The translations under genes and the position numbers were made by a program. Positions 10,104 through 21,639 of a DNA stretch of 64,000 nt are shown piece by piece (the stretch's first letter is position 1; every line of letters begins with the position of its first letter). The notes under the pieces are model-generated. The model searched no databases and was not told the DNA's origin. It worked only from the letters and a program-made list of their open reading frames with translations. Source of the stretch: Coix lacryma-jobi var. lacryma-jobi (lineage: Eukaryota > Streptophyta > Magnoliopsida > Poales > Poaceae); the NCBI GenBank assembly GCA_009763385.1, contig CM019823.1, forward strand, positions 89,167,104 to 89,231,103. The letters run 5' to 3'.

Positions 10104-13100
10104 AACAAGCACTTTTAGATCAGTGTTCACCTTTCTGCTACACTGCCCTTGCGTAATGAACATAAGGATATAATTGTTAAAATATTCCTTCGGGTATTCT
10201 TGTCACTAAGCTTTGCAGGTCTGGAGCAAAAAGTTTGAAGGAATGACAAACACAAGGTATGTCCAACCAATCATCATGTAACATTAAATTACATTCATCC
10301 AATCTTGATTATTGCAAATCTAAGCTTGGGGATACACTTTGTAAGAAATCTCTTACCATGTTGCTATGTTGGTTGCCCCTACCTTTAAGACATGCTCATA
10401 TGCTATACACTAATCATGCTATATCATCACCATTTGAGTAAATCTCTTTAATGCTTTAATGCAACCCTCATTTGCTATAGTATATATTAGGTTTGAAGTA
10501 CTTTCATACATCTCTTAAATTGAGCATGGTGCCAAGTTTAGGAGTGATGATCTTGCTTTCAAAGGTTTTTAAATTAAGCATGCTTAGCTTAAAATGCCTT
10601 CCTAAATCAAATTAGACGTGGTGTCTAGGTTGATTTTTGAACTAATAGTATGCTATAGTGGAGTTGGATATTTTGGTTGACTAACCCCTGCAGAAAAACT
10701 TTCAATATCAATTTGGGAAAGTCCTGAGATGAACTCACACTAGAGATGAAGAGACACATGAACTTCAACAACTTGCACAAAGGAGACACAACTCACTAAT
10801 CATGGAGAAATGAGATCCATAGAATAAGACAGAAGATGAGTGCCACAAAACAAATACCTACAATCAAAGCACTCACTCCATGGAAATAGGTGAGCAAGTA
10901 TGAGCTCGGCCACATGAAGACAGAGACCATCGTGTGGGCTCTTATCTCTGAACCCTTAGTGGGAACTAGTCCTATCTTCCAAGTAATGCAACACAAGAGC
11001 TAGTTTGGAGGATGAGGTGGAACGATTTCAACAACACCAAGGTCTACAAATTAAACACACGAACATGTTGTTGAAGAAATTTGGGCAACCACCTACCTCA
11101 CAAGCCAGCTTGGGGGAGACACAATTCCGTTGTCTAGATCTGCTTAAAGGGGAGGACGGAGAAATCCAGCTTCAACACTTTGATCACTACAAACCACTGG
11201 ACGCTATCCCAATCAAGAAGAAGAATATGATCCATCACTCATTCTTGGAAGATCGTTCTTGAACACCACCAATGTGTCATCTATGTCGGACATGGAGACG
11301 TCCACTTTTGGATCATCGATCAAAAGGGTCACTGCTTCTTTAACAACTACACCACTTATGAGCAGCCGAAGAAAACCAAGAGACGACGTTGACTCAACCG
11401 ATAAAGGAAGAACCAACTGCCAGGAATTGAGGGTTACATCATAAAGGACGAATCCACTGCACCACAAGAAGTAGAAGTTGGAGAAACAATACCAAAGCCT
11501 ACAAATCAAGAAAATAGTTGACAAAATCTCCATCATCTGGATCTGTTGAGGACAAGACTTTGCTGGCTCACTATGAGATAAGCAAGAGAAGACAAGCTAT
11601 TCATGAAGAACAACCAGCCAGACAAGAGAAGCTTCCACAAGGTGGTCGACACATCACTCTTCAATGATAAAGGTAACATCTCAAGGTATGTGACATCACT
11701 TTAAAAGCTTCTCCTTAATTCTGGTATGGGCATAAATAAAGAACCAAACATGTTTAAGTTGCACCTCACTTGATCCAACCTAATCAACTCAACATGTTTA
11801 GTTCTTTACTCTTTGTTCCTAGTTTTACTCTCTTGAATCTCACTATCTTAACCAATGAGCTAAAATGTTATGCATCTAACCTTTGAAGATGATATATCAC
11901 AATCATGAAAATATCGACAATTATGCATAGATTATCCTTCCTTGGGTAAAGTAATCTGATCTGATAAATATGTTAAGATGCTACTTTCATGCTCATCTTT
12001 TGATCCTATCACTCATTTAAGATTAAATAGAACACATAAACAACAAGTTTATCTTGCTCGATGTGCCTAAGGTTAGAGAGGAATGAACAAAACTTTTGGT
12101 TTTGTTGGTGTTTTTCCACCAACAGAGCCATGCACTTGATCTCTACCTTGTCTTTATGAGCAGGACACACTGTTAAGCAAAACATAGAGGAGTTTGTCAA
12201 CTCCCATATTCTATAGAGTGAAGGTCTTGGATCTATAAGAACATGCACACTAAGCAAAATGCTGTCAGCTTCCACAACTAATGCTTCACTTCAAACTGTT
12301 GGGCGAACAAAGAACATGGGTGACACCATATCAAGAGGTGTAGTTGTCAAGGTCTACACATCAAGATCAAATGAGGCACCTCAGGAATGGACATGGTGAG
12401 AAGTCCTGTTCAGAGGACTTAAAACATTGAACCCTCGTCGAAAGGTAAAATCGGTAGTTATCCATATTTATCTTTTTTGCATTAATTTCTCTTTTAGCAT
12501 GTTTACTTTCTATCATTTGCATAATCATTTCTCCATAGCATATTTACTTTCTGCATTAGCATTGCATAAAAAAATAAAATAAAAATATGACACTGCATCA
12601 TAAACCTAAAAGCCCCATGTGAATAATTCTATGGTGTGTACAAACCCGTAGGGATATTCACCGTGGTGGCGTAAAAATAATAAACGCATTCATTTTGTTA
12701 GACTATCATTGCATCATAAAAATAAAATACAAAAATATTGAGAAAGAGATCTTACTGAAACTCTGGACAACTAAAGCTTAAGTGGCCAACCACTAACGCT
12801 TAATCTATTCCACAAGTTTTGTTGTCTATTTGAGTTTCACAAGATCTGAAAGACCAAAAAAAGCTGACAAGCAAGTGGATGTCTCATCCACTAATGGAGC
12901 ACTGTTTCAACAACCATCAACATCAATTAAAGCTCCGACAGAGGAAACACATTTCCACCGCCAGTCCGCTACATGGCAAGATTGAACGACTATGATAACA
13001 TTCAGCTTGGGGGAAAGCACCCCTGTGTATCCAGGCTCAACGCTATTAAGGGAACCAACTTGGGGGAGATGCACCACGTTATATATCTTCGTAATCCAGG

Positions 13101-13628
13101 TATGTATTATTCACTATGTTAGTTATTTATAATAAGTGTGTGTTAGGTTAAATAAATAGTGTGATAAGTTCGCTTTGTTTGTTTAATAATTTAATAATAA
13201 AAGAAGAATCTCTCTCTGATCTTTTACATGGAAATGATGAATAGTTGCTCTATCTAATTTCCTCCAAGTACCTATCCTTTAAAGCATGAGTTCTCCTGAT
13301 TAATAATGATGCTTAAAAATGAAATTAAATATATGGGTAGCAAATGCTTCATCCAGAGTCTAGGTAATTGACAGATATGATATGTGATGATCTGAGCTAC
13401 TGTTATCTTGTTCTAAAACAACACTAGAGTTCCAGAGAGTTTCAAATATTAATATGACTAATAATTACATTGAGTTAAATTAAGCTTTGTTGACCCTATG
13501 AGAAGTTATCATGCCATCGAATTGAGATCACTTACACATTCCATCCACTTTCCTCAATGCTCATGATTATTTGTTCCAATCCTCTCCAAAGTTTGTTGGA
13601 AGCATGTGGCTATTAAAAAAAGAGAGAA

Positions 13629-13667
<39 letters not shown>

Positions 13668-14267
13668 AGGATAAATCTGAGGAAAAAGGGACAAGTGTCC
13701 GAAACCTCAAAAAGATAGATCCCGAGGAAATAAAAAGGGACAAGTGTCCAGAACCTCGAAAAAGAAAAAGAAAAAAAAGAAAGAAAAAAATATATCAGAA
13801 AAAAATGGCACGTGCCCGATAGTAGTAGAGATTAGCCTGATAGCATGTGTGTCTGATGAACAAACAAGGGAGTGATATATTTGAAAAGAGCATCCGCCTC
13901 CATTTTCAATACACATGCACTTCTCGATTTAATGGTATGGTTGACTTTCTCTTTGGATCCATTGTTTAATTCAACAACATATGTTTTTAATCTTTTCTGA
14001 AAATTCATAAAACTCCGGGATAATGGTAAAGTTAAAAGAACTAGAGAGATAGTGCTTGATTTGACCATTCTATCTTTCAATTACTCAGGATTCAAGGTAA
14101 AGTACTAAGCCCCGTGATGAATAATATGATACTTTTTCCTATTCCATATGAGAACTTCTATTTGAATGCTTCTGTACTTGTTGGAAGTGAAGATATAGTA
14201 GCAACTCCTGATCCATTGTTCAGATTGGCTTTGCTCGGGACTAGCAAAGGTTAAGCTTGGGGGAACT
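10104..14267 (+). other. Noncoding interior of the 7547-15616 element
   Basis: About 4.2 kb without a supported gene; the short frames at 11005-11262 and 12009-12275 have no recognisable motif. It contains AT-rich stretches, an (AT)n tract at 13629-13670, a purine-rich run at 13756-13790, and a G-rich tract (AAGCTTGGGGGAAC, 14253-14266) directly before the 3' LTR that serves as the polypurine tract. AGCTTGGGGGA-type blocks also occur near 13007 and 13066. Confidence 0.6.
13629..13670. repeat. (AT)n microsatellite
   Basis: A run of about 20 AT dinucleotides, with one interruption, in the interior of the non-autonomous element. Confidence 0.95.
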
Positions 14268-15616
14268 TGTTGACGCTCACTAAGGCTCATAATAAATCAC
14301 TCATCAACTATTGCATGAAATGACACTAAATGAATTACAAAGCATAGTTGTAGGGTTTGAAACTAACAAGTTCCACGAGTTTTGGTGCTCTCACTTGTTT
14401 TGTAGGACATCAATATTTCACCATATAAAAGTATCTCAAGTGATGAATTGGAGTACACCATTGCGAAGAGCTCGTCGAGACGATCGAAACGGACATATCA
14501 TTTGCTATATTCGGAGTCCCGGATGAAAAGATATTAATTTTTGCAACGAAATCTGCAAAAGAAGGCTAGAAGAACACCACGAGGCGCGAGGCCCCGCCAC
14601 GTGGGCCACACTGGGCCAGACCGACCGCCTCCACCCCATGACCGATCGGTCGGCCCATGGAGGCCGTTTCGTCTCCGCCTTCTGGAACCTTCTTCCACCG
14701 CCTCCTAGGATGCATCTCCACCGTCCTGAAGTCGGTTTGATCCAAGGGCTCACGTCCACGCTCTGGGCTATAAAACCAGACCCAGACCCCCTCTCCAGGC
14801 ATCTCAATCTTCATTATTCATCTCCACATCAGAAACTAGGGTTTCAATTAGAAGTAGAGGTCCCTCTAGATTAATCTCTTCTAGTTCATCTAGAATTAGA
14901 TCTAGTTCTAGTTCTTCTAGTTCTAGTTCGTCTAGTTCTAGTTGTCTAGTTCATCTAGTTGTAATTAGAGAGAGGAGGAGGAGAGAGCTGAGGAGGAGCC
15001 GGATCTGTCGGATCTTCCTCGACATTGTAATGGTGCAGCATCTGGTTCGTCTTCAAGTAATCTCCAGGTCCTTCATTTACTATTTCTAAGTATTATATTT
15101 AATTTCAGTTCTTACTTTATTTTATTTACTGGATCTCTGCTCGTTTGATGAGTGCTCTAGTTATCGTACGTAATTAGAGTAGTAAGCGTTAGTGTAGACA
15201 CGGTGTCTAGATTAGGGTTTACCTGAGTTTGCGCCCAATCCTTCGGATAGTTGTGGTAGCTACAGGGGGTGACAACTTTGTAGATTGTTATAATCCACCA
15301 CGTTAGGGTTGGTGTTTTCGTAGAGCTTTTGGCAGCCTTCTCCCGATTACCCTTTTCCTAGTCTTTTTCAAGAATCGGAAAGGTACTGTTACTCCAATGT
15401 AAGTAAAGTATAGTGAGCCTTTACTTAAATAGACCTGCTTAGAAAACCCTATATCTCTCTCTCACCACATTACCATTCTTTCTTGGACGTTCTTAATTCT
15501 TCTAGTACACTTCACGTTCCCCGTGGAAATCGATACTCTGGAATACTCTCGGGTGAAAGCTACATCGGTATCTGTGCGCTTGCGGATTATTTTATGAGCG
15601 TTTAAAATACCCAACA
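14268..15616 (+). repeat. 3' LTR of the 7547-15616 element
   Basis: 1349 bases, the direct repeat of 7547-8902, ending AAATACCCAACA. The TATA box is at 14769-14775. Confidence 0.92.
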
Positions 15617-16891
15617 CCCCCATATGCTTTTGGTTGATGACTTGTCTTGTGTTTGTGTCAAGTTTGTGAAAAATGTCAAAACCCCTTAGCATGTTCCCTT
15701 TTGTCAAGGGGGAGAAGCTATTTGCAAGGGGGAGCTTGAGTGTGGCACAAAGGGGAGAGTCGTGCATTTTGGGGAGAGCTTTGAGCTAGGGGGAGTTTAG
15801 CTCTTTTATGTACTTCTTCAATTGGTATAGCTCTTTTATGTGTTTCAATTGGTATCCATCTTTTGTATGAAGTGTAATTGGTGTCATGAGCTTTGTTGCA
15901 TAGCTTTTTGTGTATAGGCTTTCAGGGGGAGTTGTTTTGTTTGCAACTTCTCCGCATGCTCCGAATGCTTGCGCTCCTTGGTTTTGAGCCTCTTTTTGTG
16001 TTTTCTCAATCGATATCGAGCCTGCTAGTCGTGTTGAGCTGTTATGCCTCTATCTTGAGAGAGCTAGCAGTTTTTGCTTGGTATTTTCGATTGGTTTGGA
16101 ACCTTCAGCTAGTTGCGTCGAGCCTATGTGCCTCCGTCTTGAGAAACTAGCTGTTTTCACCAATTTGTGGCTGCTTGTGATTGGTATCGAGTTTTCTGCT
16201 AGTCGTGTTGAGCATCTGTGCCTCTATTCTTGAGGGACTAGCAGTTTTGCATTCTTATGCGTTGATTCAGCCTCAATTGGTATCGAGCTTGAGCTAGTGG
16301 TGTGTGAGCCCTTTTCTGCCTTCTCTTGAGGGCTAGCTCATTTTTGACTTGGTTGCGTCGAGTCGTTGCCCATGTCTTTGGGAACCAAGTCTTTTGCTCT
16401 GTGTGATCGAGTTTTGCTCTTTGATGAGTTGTTGCTCCGATCCTTTGCTTGGTTGCATTGACCCGTTGCCCATGTCTTTGGGGACCATGTTTTCGGTTTT
16501 GGTATCTCAAACCATCTCTTGTGCCTAGTTTTTGTCAATTCAATCATCAAGGGGGGAGAAATTTGAAAACCCAAGTGAACCCAAGTGGATAAGTACCTTG
16601 GTTTCTTTCGTGATGATTGTTTGACAATTTATTTGAGAATGGTTTTCGAGTGCCTTTTGGGATTTTATGAAACTCTTGTCTTCTCTTGACTCTTCGGTTG
16701 TGTGGAGTCTTTGCCCGCTTTTCCCGTTTCTTTCGGGACCGAGAGTTTTTATTTGGAGTTTTCATGACCCTTCCTCATCTCAAGTAGCCTTGTGTTTGCT
16801 TTGCTTGGCTTTGGGCACTTGGATGAAGCTTGCCTTCAAACCCTTCCTTTGTGGTTTTATTGTTAGTCAATGCATTCATCAACAGGGAGAT
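15617..16891 (+). other. Copia-1 3' noncoding region, part 2, with polypurine tract
   Basis: The region resumes Copia-1 after the insertion. It carries several polypurine-like tracts (caagggggagaagc near 15698, gcaagggggagc near 15723, gctagggggag near 15786, aaggggggagaaa near 16551), a feature of SIRE-like copia elements. The final tract, CAGGGAGAT at 16883-16891, abuts the 3' LTR. A hairpin array occupies 16022-16746. Confidence 0.7.
16022..16746 (+). repeat. Array of hairpins with covarying stems (Copia-1 3' noncoding region)
   Basis: At least six inverted-repeat units of 46-58 bases: 16022-16070 (CTGCTAG/CTAGCAG), 16106-16153 (CAGCTAGTT/AACTAGCTG), 16196-16244 (CTGCTAGTC/GACTAGCAG), 16290-16340 (TGAGCTAG/CTAGCTCA), 16346-16391 (GACTTGGTT/AACCAAGTC) and 16689-16746 (ACTCTTCGGT/ACCGAGAGT, one bulge). 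A decayed unit lies at about 16448-16490. The first four share a loop of the form GTGTTGAGC-n-TGTGCCTCTATCTTGAG. Stem sequences differ between units, but both arms change together. Confidence 0.85.
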
Positions 16892-17183
16892 TGAGAACAT
16901 ATCTGATGAATGATTGACTTTGATGAGGAAGGTTTGAGGCTTTTCCCGGTTCAGTCCATATCTCGCTATGAGGTGTTGAGTTGTGGTGTGTTTACCGTGT
17001 TGGTGTGCGTGTGCGACATGAGTCTCTTGGCTGTGTTGATGTGCAGGTGTGGAGCTCGGATACAGTGGTCAATGGCGAGGTGAAGGTCAAGTAGAGACGT
17101 GTTGTGCCGACGGACCGGGAGCGGTGAGGGGCGGACGTGAGGCTTGGACTGACGGACCAGAAGGCCAGAGGACTAGCTGTGTG
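16892..17183 (+). repeat. Copia-1 3' LTR, left-hand fragment
   Basis: Begins TGAGAACATATC right after the polypurine tract. From about 17030 it matches the Copia-3 LTR (for example GGTGAAGGTC, GTAGAGACGTG and GGGCGGACGTGAGGCTTGGACTG). The match stops at 17183, where the Gypsy-1 LTR begins. The rest of this LTR must lie beyond Gypsy-1's other end, outside the window. Confidence 0.8.
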
Positions 17184-20100
17184 TGACAGAACCGACCAAT
17201 TATACCAGATTAAGCACCGAATCCCCGCTTTCACAGAGATTACAGGTACTTAAGCTCGTACAAACCTGGTAGTCCAGAAATCTCGAAGGATTTCAATCAT
17301 TCAACAATAGCCAAGATCGTAATAGATTAGCGTACATGTCCACAAGGTACATTCAGTTCGCACATAGTTCAAATCACATCGGAGTTTAACAGTTATTACA
17401 AACCATAGTTCGGAATTCAAAAGCGGAAGCAACATAGTTTTAAACATAAGTTCTTAGTTCGCAATACGGTGCCATTGCCTGATCAGTCCACAAAAGCATC
17501 AGGAGAGGATAAGAGATGACCATGCCCATGGTCTAGTCATCACCTGTGACGGGGTACAGACAGTTCTCGCAATAGCCGTAGAAGCATTGCCCATCTGCAA
17601 CAACAAGGGATAAAACCCTGAGTACGAGAAGGTACTCAGCTAGACTTACCCGTCATAAACTAGAATAACGACACCAAGGAGTATGCAAGGCTGTATCTGG
17701 GTTTGGCCATACTTACCTTTTGCATAAAAGCATTTTATTATTTAAATAATCATCATTAGAGTATTAGCAGTCAATTTTTATGTAATCAACCTGATTAACT
17801 AGATTTGCACCTGATCTAGAGCAAGCACTTGACTACTTAATCAAGCAAGAGTGGCTATTTCATCAATAGCCTTTCAGATTAAACATCACAACCATCTTTA
17901 GTTCCATAAGTTACTACGGTAACACATGCCCAGTCAAGTTACTCACTGTCCAGGAGCGATGGCGAGTATAATCGATTCCTACCAGCTGGGGATAAAATGT
18001 ATCACACTCGCCCGATCACACCTTGCCAGGCAGCCGTCGGCGACCACTTCAGGAAATTCGAGAACACAACACGCGGGACGGTCATGGGCCCTTCTACACC
18101 GGGGGTTATCTCAATGCCAGGTCGCTAAAGCTATAACTGCCCACGGTCATGCCAGGTCAATCAGGCCCCGCCTATCCACGGACCATGCTAGGTTGCTCAG
18201 AATAGTTGCCCACGGTACATATAACGCCCTGGGTGTTAGGCGTCAACATCTCCATCACCGGCTCGAATAGCCCTACTCGGCTTCACGGGAGGTACTCCGA
18301 CCTACTCCGTTAAGTGATTGATGTGTTCAAAATGACTGAGGTGTGCCTTCGTCGGGTCCTAATCGACACAGACGGGAGACTACTAGCACACAGGACCCAT
18401 GTCCTGCTGCTCCTACATCCCGCCCGATCTCAGATTAATTATCACATGGTTATCTCCATGATAGCACTGGGCTAGTCAGGATTAGTATCCACCTATATGC
18501 GGGAGACAGGAAATCACCCGACTTTTACCGGCCTAAGCATGCTAAGCATAAACGAGTCTAGACCTAACAGGGATATCAATTTAGTAATGGCAGGTGGACA
18601 AGGATAAGTAAGTAATGCATCAACGGTATCACTCAACTCCTATAACCTAATGCAACAAACATATCAGGTTAATGTTTTGTAATTGCATTTGCAAACCATA
18701 GGAGTGGGATGCTCCGGGGCTTGCCTCGTTCAAAGTCGGAGGGTCGATGGTCGCGGCACTCAGGCAGGTCCTCAACGTCTCCTTCGGTCCTCTCGTCCTG
18801 GTTCTCCTCCGGACACGGTTCCTCCGGTGGTTGCGAGTTCTGGATCTCCACTACCGATCCTATATGATGCATAACACGTATAAGTAAAAATGAATGCACA
18901 TAGGATGCATTGGGATGCAATATAGAACAAGATAACTCAGGAGATAAGCACATGTCATCTACTGCGTTCTCTTCAACAAAGTAGTCAACATCAGCCTAGT
19001 GATTACAAAAGACCTAACCACCAACCAACTAATTAACCTTCCTAATTAACTGGTCAGGATTTACAATTACTACAGCAAGCACTTACTTAATTTAATTATT
19101 CTCCTTAATTACTTGCTGAAATAAATCCATTTAATCAAGCCTATAACAGCAACCCATCCTAGATAGCTTCAGAAAAATCCACAAAATTACTGGAAGTTAC
19201 CAACACATAATCTAGTCCTCTGTCCAAATTTCAACCCAATTATTAAACTCTATCCTCTATAAAAAAGACAAATATTAATAGGAAAAGGTGCTTTGAACTA
19301 CACACCCTAACAAAAAGTGTCAAACACAAACAAATCCATTTTTATACTGAACTTCTTAGCACAAGAGCAGTGAATAAAAATTCTCAGTTCATTTTTCTCA
19401 TATTTTAATTACTACCAATTAAACAAGAAAACAACATTTCGTCACTTTAATTGCTACTGCCAAAATACTTCATAGAACAACCTCATTATATTTTTTCCAA
19501 AAAACTATTCAACATACAAACCTAACAAAACAAGAACCATATTTTTCTGAGTAATACACAGTTTACTATGCATTTAACAGAGAGAAAATGAATTAAATAT
19601 AACTACACATAAATCTGTCACAAACTAGACATATTATATTTTTATGCATAGAACTCATCGCAACAAAGTTAACAAAACTTATTTCACCTTTTTAGCATTT
19701 ACAGAACTCAAGATATGAATTAAACAAGCCACATAAGCATTTCTGAGATCTATTTAAACAAAACCCTGAAAAACTCTTTACCCTAAACTGCTACACGTAC
19801 CCAAACTACTGCACCCAAGACACTGACAGCCGAGACCCGGGCCACTGTCTTGTGGGCCCCTGAGTCAAACCGGCCCCACCTGTAAGCCACACAGAAGCAG
19901 GGGAAGGGTTGACCGTGGCGGAGCTCGCCGGCGGTGACCTTCCCGGCGAAACGAACAACCACACTCCTCTCCTTTCCGACTTACTTTTAGTCCATAGCCG
20001 CACGCGCACGAATTGAGCTCGCCATCGACGATGGCGGACACGGCAGCGCGGCCATGCTACGCCGGCGGGCTCCGGTCATCCCGAGCTAAACCAACTCCCG

Positions 20101-21564
20101 ATTCCTACTCGGCGACCTTCACAACCCTAACCCGAGGCTCAGGAGCCAGGGTTCTCACTCCGAGCATCCGCGACCATGGCCATGCCAACTCCGGCGACCA
20201 TGATGAGCGGCAGACGACGGTGTACCGTCACTACCAAATCCTAATCGGCTAAACCAACACCACCAACGTCTTCTATGGGTCAAGGCGACTCGCGAACGCT
20301 AGCTAGGACAAACGGATGGGCACGAAGGGGGCCGGCCACGGCGGACCAAGCTCGCTGGCCATGACGGAAACGGCGGACGCGGCGTACCGCGGTCACCAAA
20401 CCCTAACCAGCCAAACCGTCACCTTCTACCACTTCCACAAACCTCACTGACCCTCGAACGTGAGCTAGGGCGACACGAAACCACGGGAAAGAGGCCGGCC
20501 ATGGCGAACCGAGCTCGGCGGCCATGGCGGTGGCTCATCCCGGGGCTTGCCTAGGGTTTCCTATGAGGCACTAAGGGTAGCAAGAGGTGTGGGGGCTCAC
20601 GACGAAGCTTGTGGGTGGTTGGGCTTGTGGCGAGGTGGCCGGACGGTGGTGAACGGCGGCGGCGCTTGCTTCCCCCCCCCCCCTTTCCGCCCGAGCGCCG
20701 GCGAGAGCGAGAGAGATGGAACAGAGGGAAGTGGAGCGGCTTGGCTGCGCGAGTGCAGGCGGGCGGGCCTTGTGCTCAACACACGCCGCGTGCGGACGCG
20801 GTCTCGCCAGGCGTCGGGCGGCCACGCGGCGGCCAAGCTCTGGCGCGGTCGGCCACGACCACGGCGGATTCAAACTGAATCGTCGGGTTCAGGCGCTGAT
20901 GGCCGACTGACGGCCGGATTTTGGACGCGATTAACTCCTAATCCACTCGATGAAACGCTAAACCACTTGTTCCATTGAGTAGAGCTATGTGCCGACTACA
21001 ACTTTGGTTACAAGGTCATGCTTTGGTTCGGTCTAGATTGCTCTCAAGAAAGCTCCAAAGTTCACTCAGCGAAACTGTTTCGGCAGTTAGGACTTAGAAG
21101 ATTTTTCTAAGTCTAATCTCCCCCATTTCTGCCTTTGTGGGTCCTAAAACACCTTGTTAAACTCATTTTCATGAGTTGGCCCTTAAACACTTCTTGTTCT
21201 ACTCTAAAAGCTACACACTTTTGGTTAAGGGCCCACTGCCATGCAAAGCTTCTATCAAGGAGGTCTTAGTTAGTCAAACAAAAGGACTCCTAGGGCTCTA
21301 TTAGGGCAACTAGGGTTAGTGACTTGGTTAGCCATAATGACCAACACAAACCTAGCTTCACTTTGACTCCTCAACAAGGTTCAACTACTTAGGAGACCCT
21401 AACACTCCAAAACACAAGTCAACAAGCATCACATCAAGCATAATCTTACAGCCAACACATGAAATGACACTTTACCAAAAGAATGCAACATGAGATGATG
21501 ATGCTTTATGCTTATGAGATGTCAAGTTATGCATTTAGGGTTGCTTAACACCAGGGGTGTTACA
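17184..21564 (-). repeat. Gypsy-1 3' LTR, 4.38 kb
   Basis: On the minus strand it begins TGTAACACCCCTGG at 21564, right after the polypurine tract TTTTGAGGGAGGGC (21565-21578), and ends TTCTGTCA at 17184. It is homologous but strongly diverged from the Gypsy-2 LTR (55199-59693): both share blocks such as ctcgaaggatttcaa and cctgagtacg-gaa-gtactcagctagacttacccgtc. A GC-rich core lies at about 19840-20980 and includes a run of 12 C at 20672-20683. No gene is supported inside. Confidence 0.82.
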
Positions 21565-21639
21565 GCCCTCCCTCAAAATATAATCTCGTCCTGAGATTTA
21601 AGTTACTAACCATTTCTTATAAAAGTGTGGGTACACCTC

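Larger units (their letters stand above)
7547..15616 (+). mobile_element. Complete non-autonomous gypsy-like LTR retrotransposon, 8.07 kb
   Basis: Two long direct repeats (7547-8902 and 14268-15616) begin TGTTG and end CAACA. A tRNA-Asp primer-binding site with one mismatch follows the first, and a G-rich tract precedes the second. Flanks are acccc on the left and ccccc on the right, consistent with a 5-bp target duplication carrying one change. Only gag remnants are coded (9031-10103); the remaining 4 kb of the interior has no pol. The LTRs are nearly identical by eye, so the insertion is younger than Copia-1, into whose 3' noncoding region it went. It probably moved using the enzymes of a related Athila/Tat-like element. 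Confidence 0.88.
2872..17183 (+). mobile_element. Copia-1, deleted SIRE-like Ty1/copia element, interrupted by another element
   Basis: Its own sequence covers 2872-7546 and 15617-17183; 7547-15616 is a later insertion. In order it has a 5' LTR remnant, an initiator-Met primer-binding site, a long gag C-terminal ORF with two zinc knuckles, a short remnant joining the integrase linker to RNase H, a long T-rich 3' noncoding region with a hairpin array, a polypurine tract, and the first 292 bases of a 3' LTR that is then broken by Gypsy-1. The usual copia gag N-terminal domain, protease, integrase core and reverse transcriptase are missing. It is related to Copia-2 and Copia-3. Confidence 0.75.

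Noticed and set aside
11005..11444. Small genes in the interior of the 7547-15616 element
   Set aside because: Short frames without motif, near many stops, in an element with no other pol or accessory homology.
13629..13670. Replication origin or promoter at the (AT)n tract
   Set aside because: A plain dinucleotide microsatellite with no supporting context.
16022..16746. CRISPR-like array
   Set aside because: Units are inverted repeats with changing stems and no constant direct repeat with unique spacers; the context is a plant retrotransposon.
20547..20978. Long overlapping frames in the GC-rich part of the Gypsy-1 LTR
   Set aside because: Open frames occur on both strands and in several phases at once, as expected in GC-rich DNA with few stops; no motif is present.
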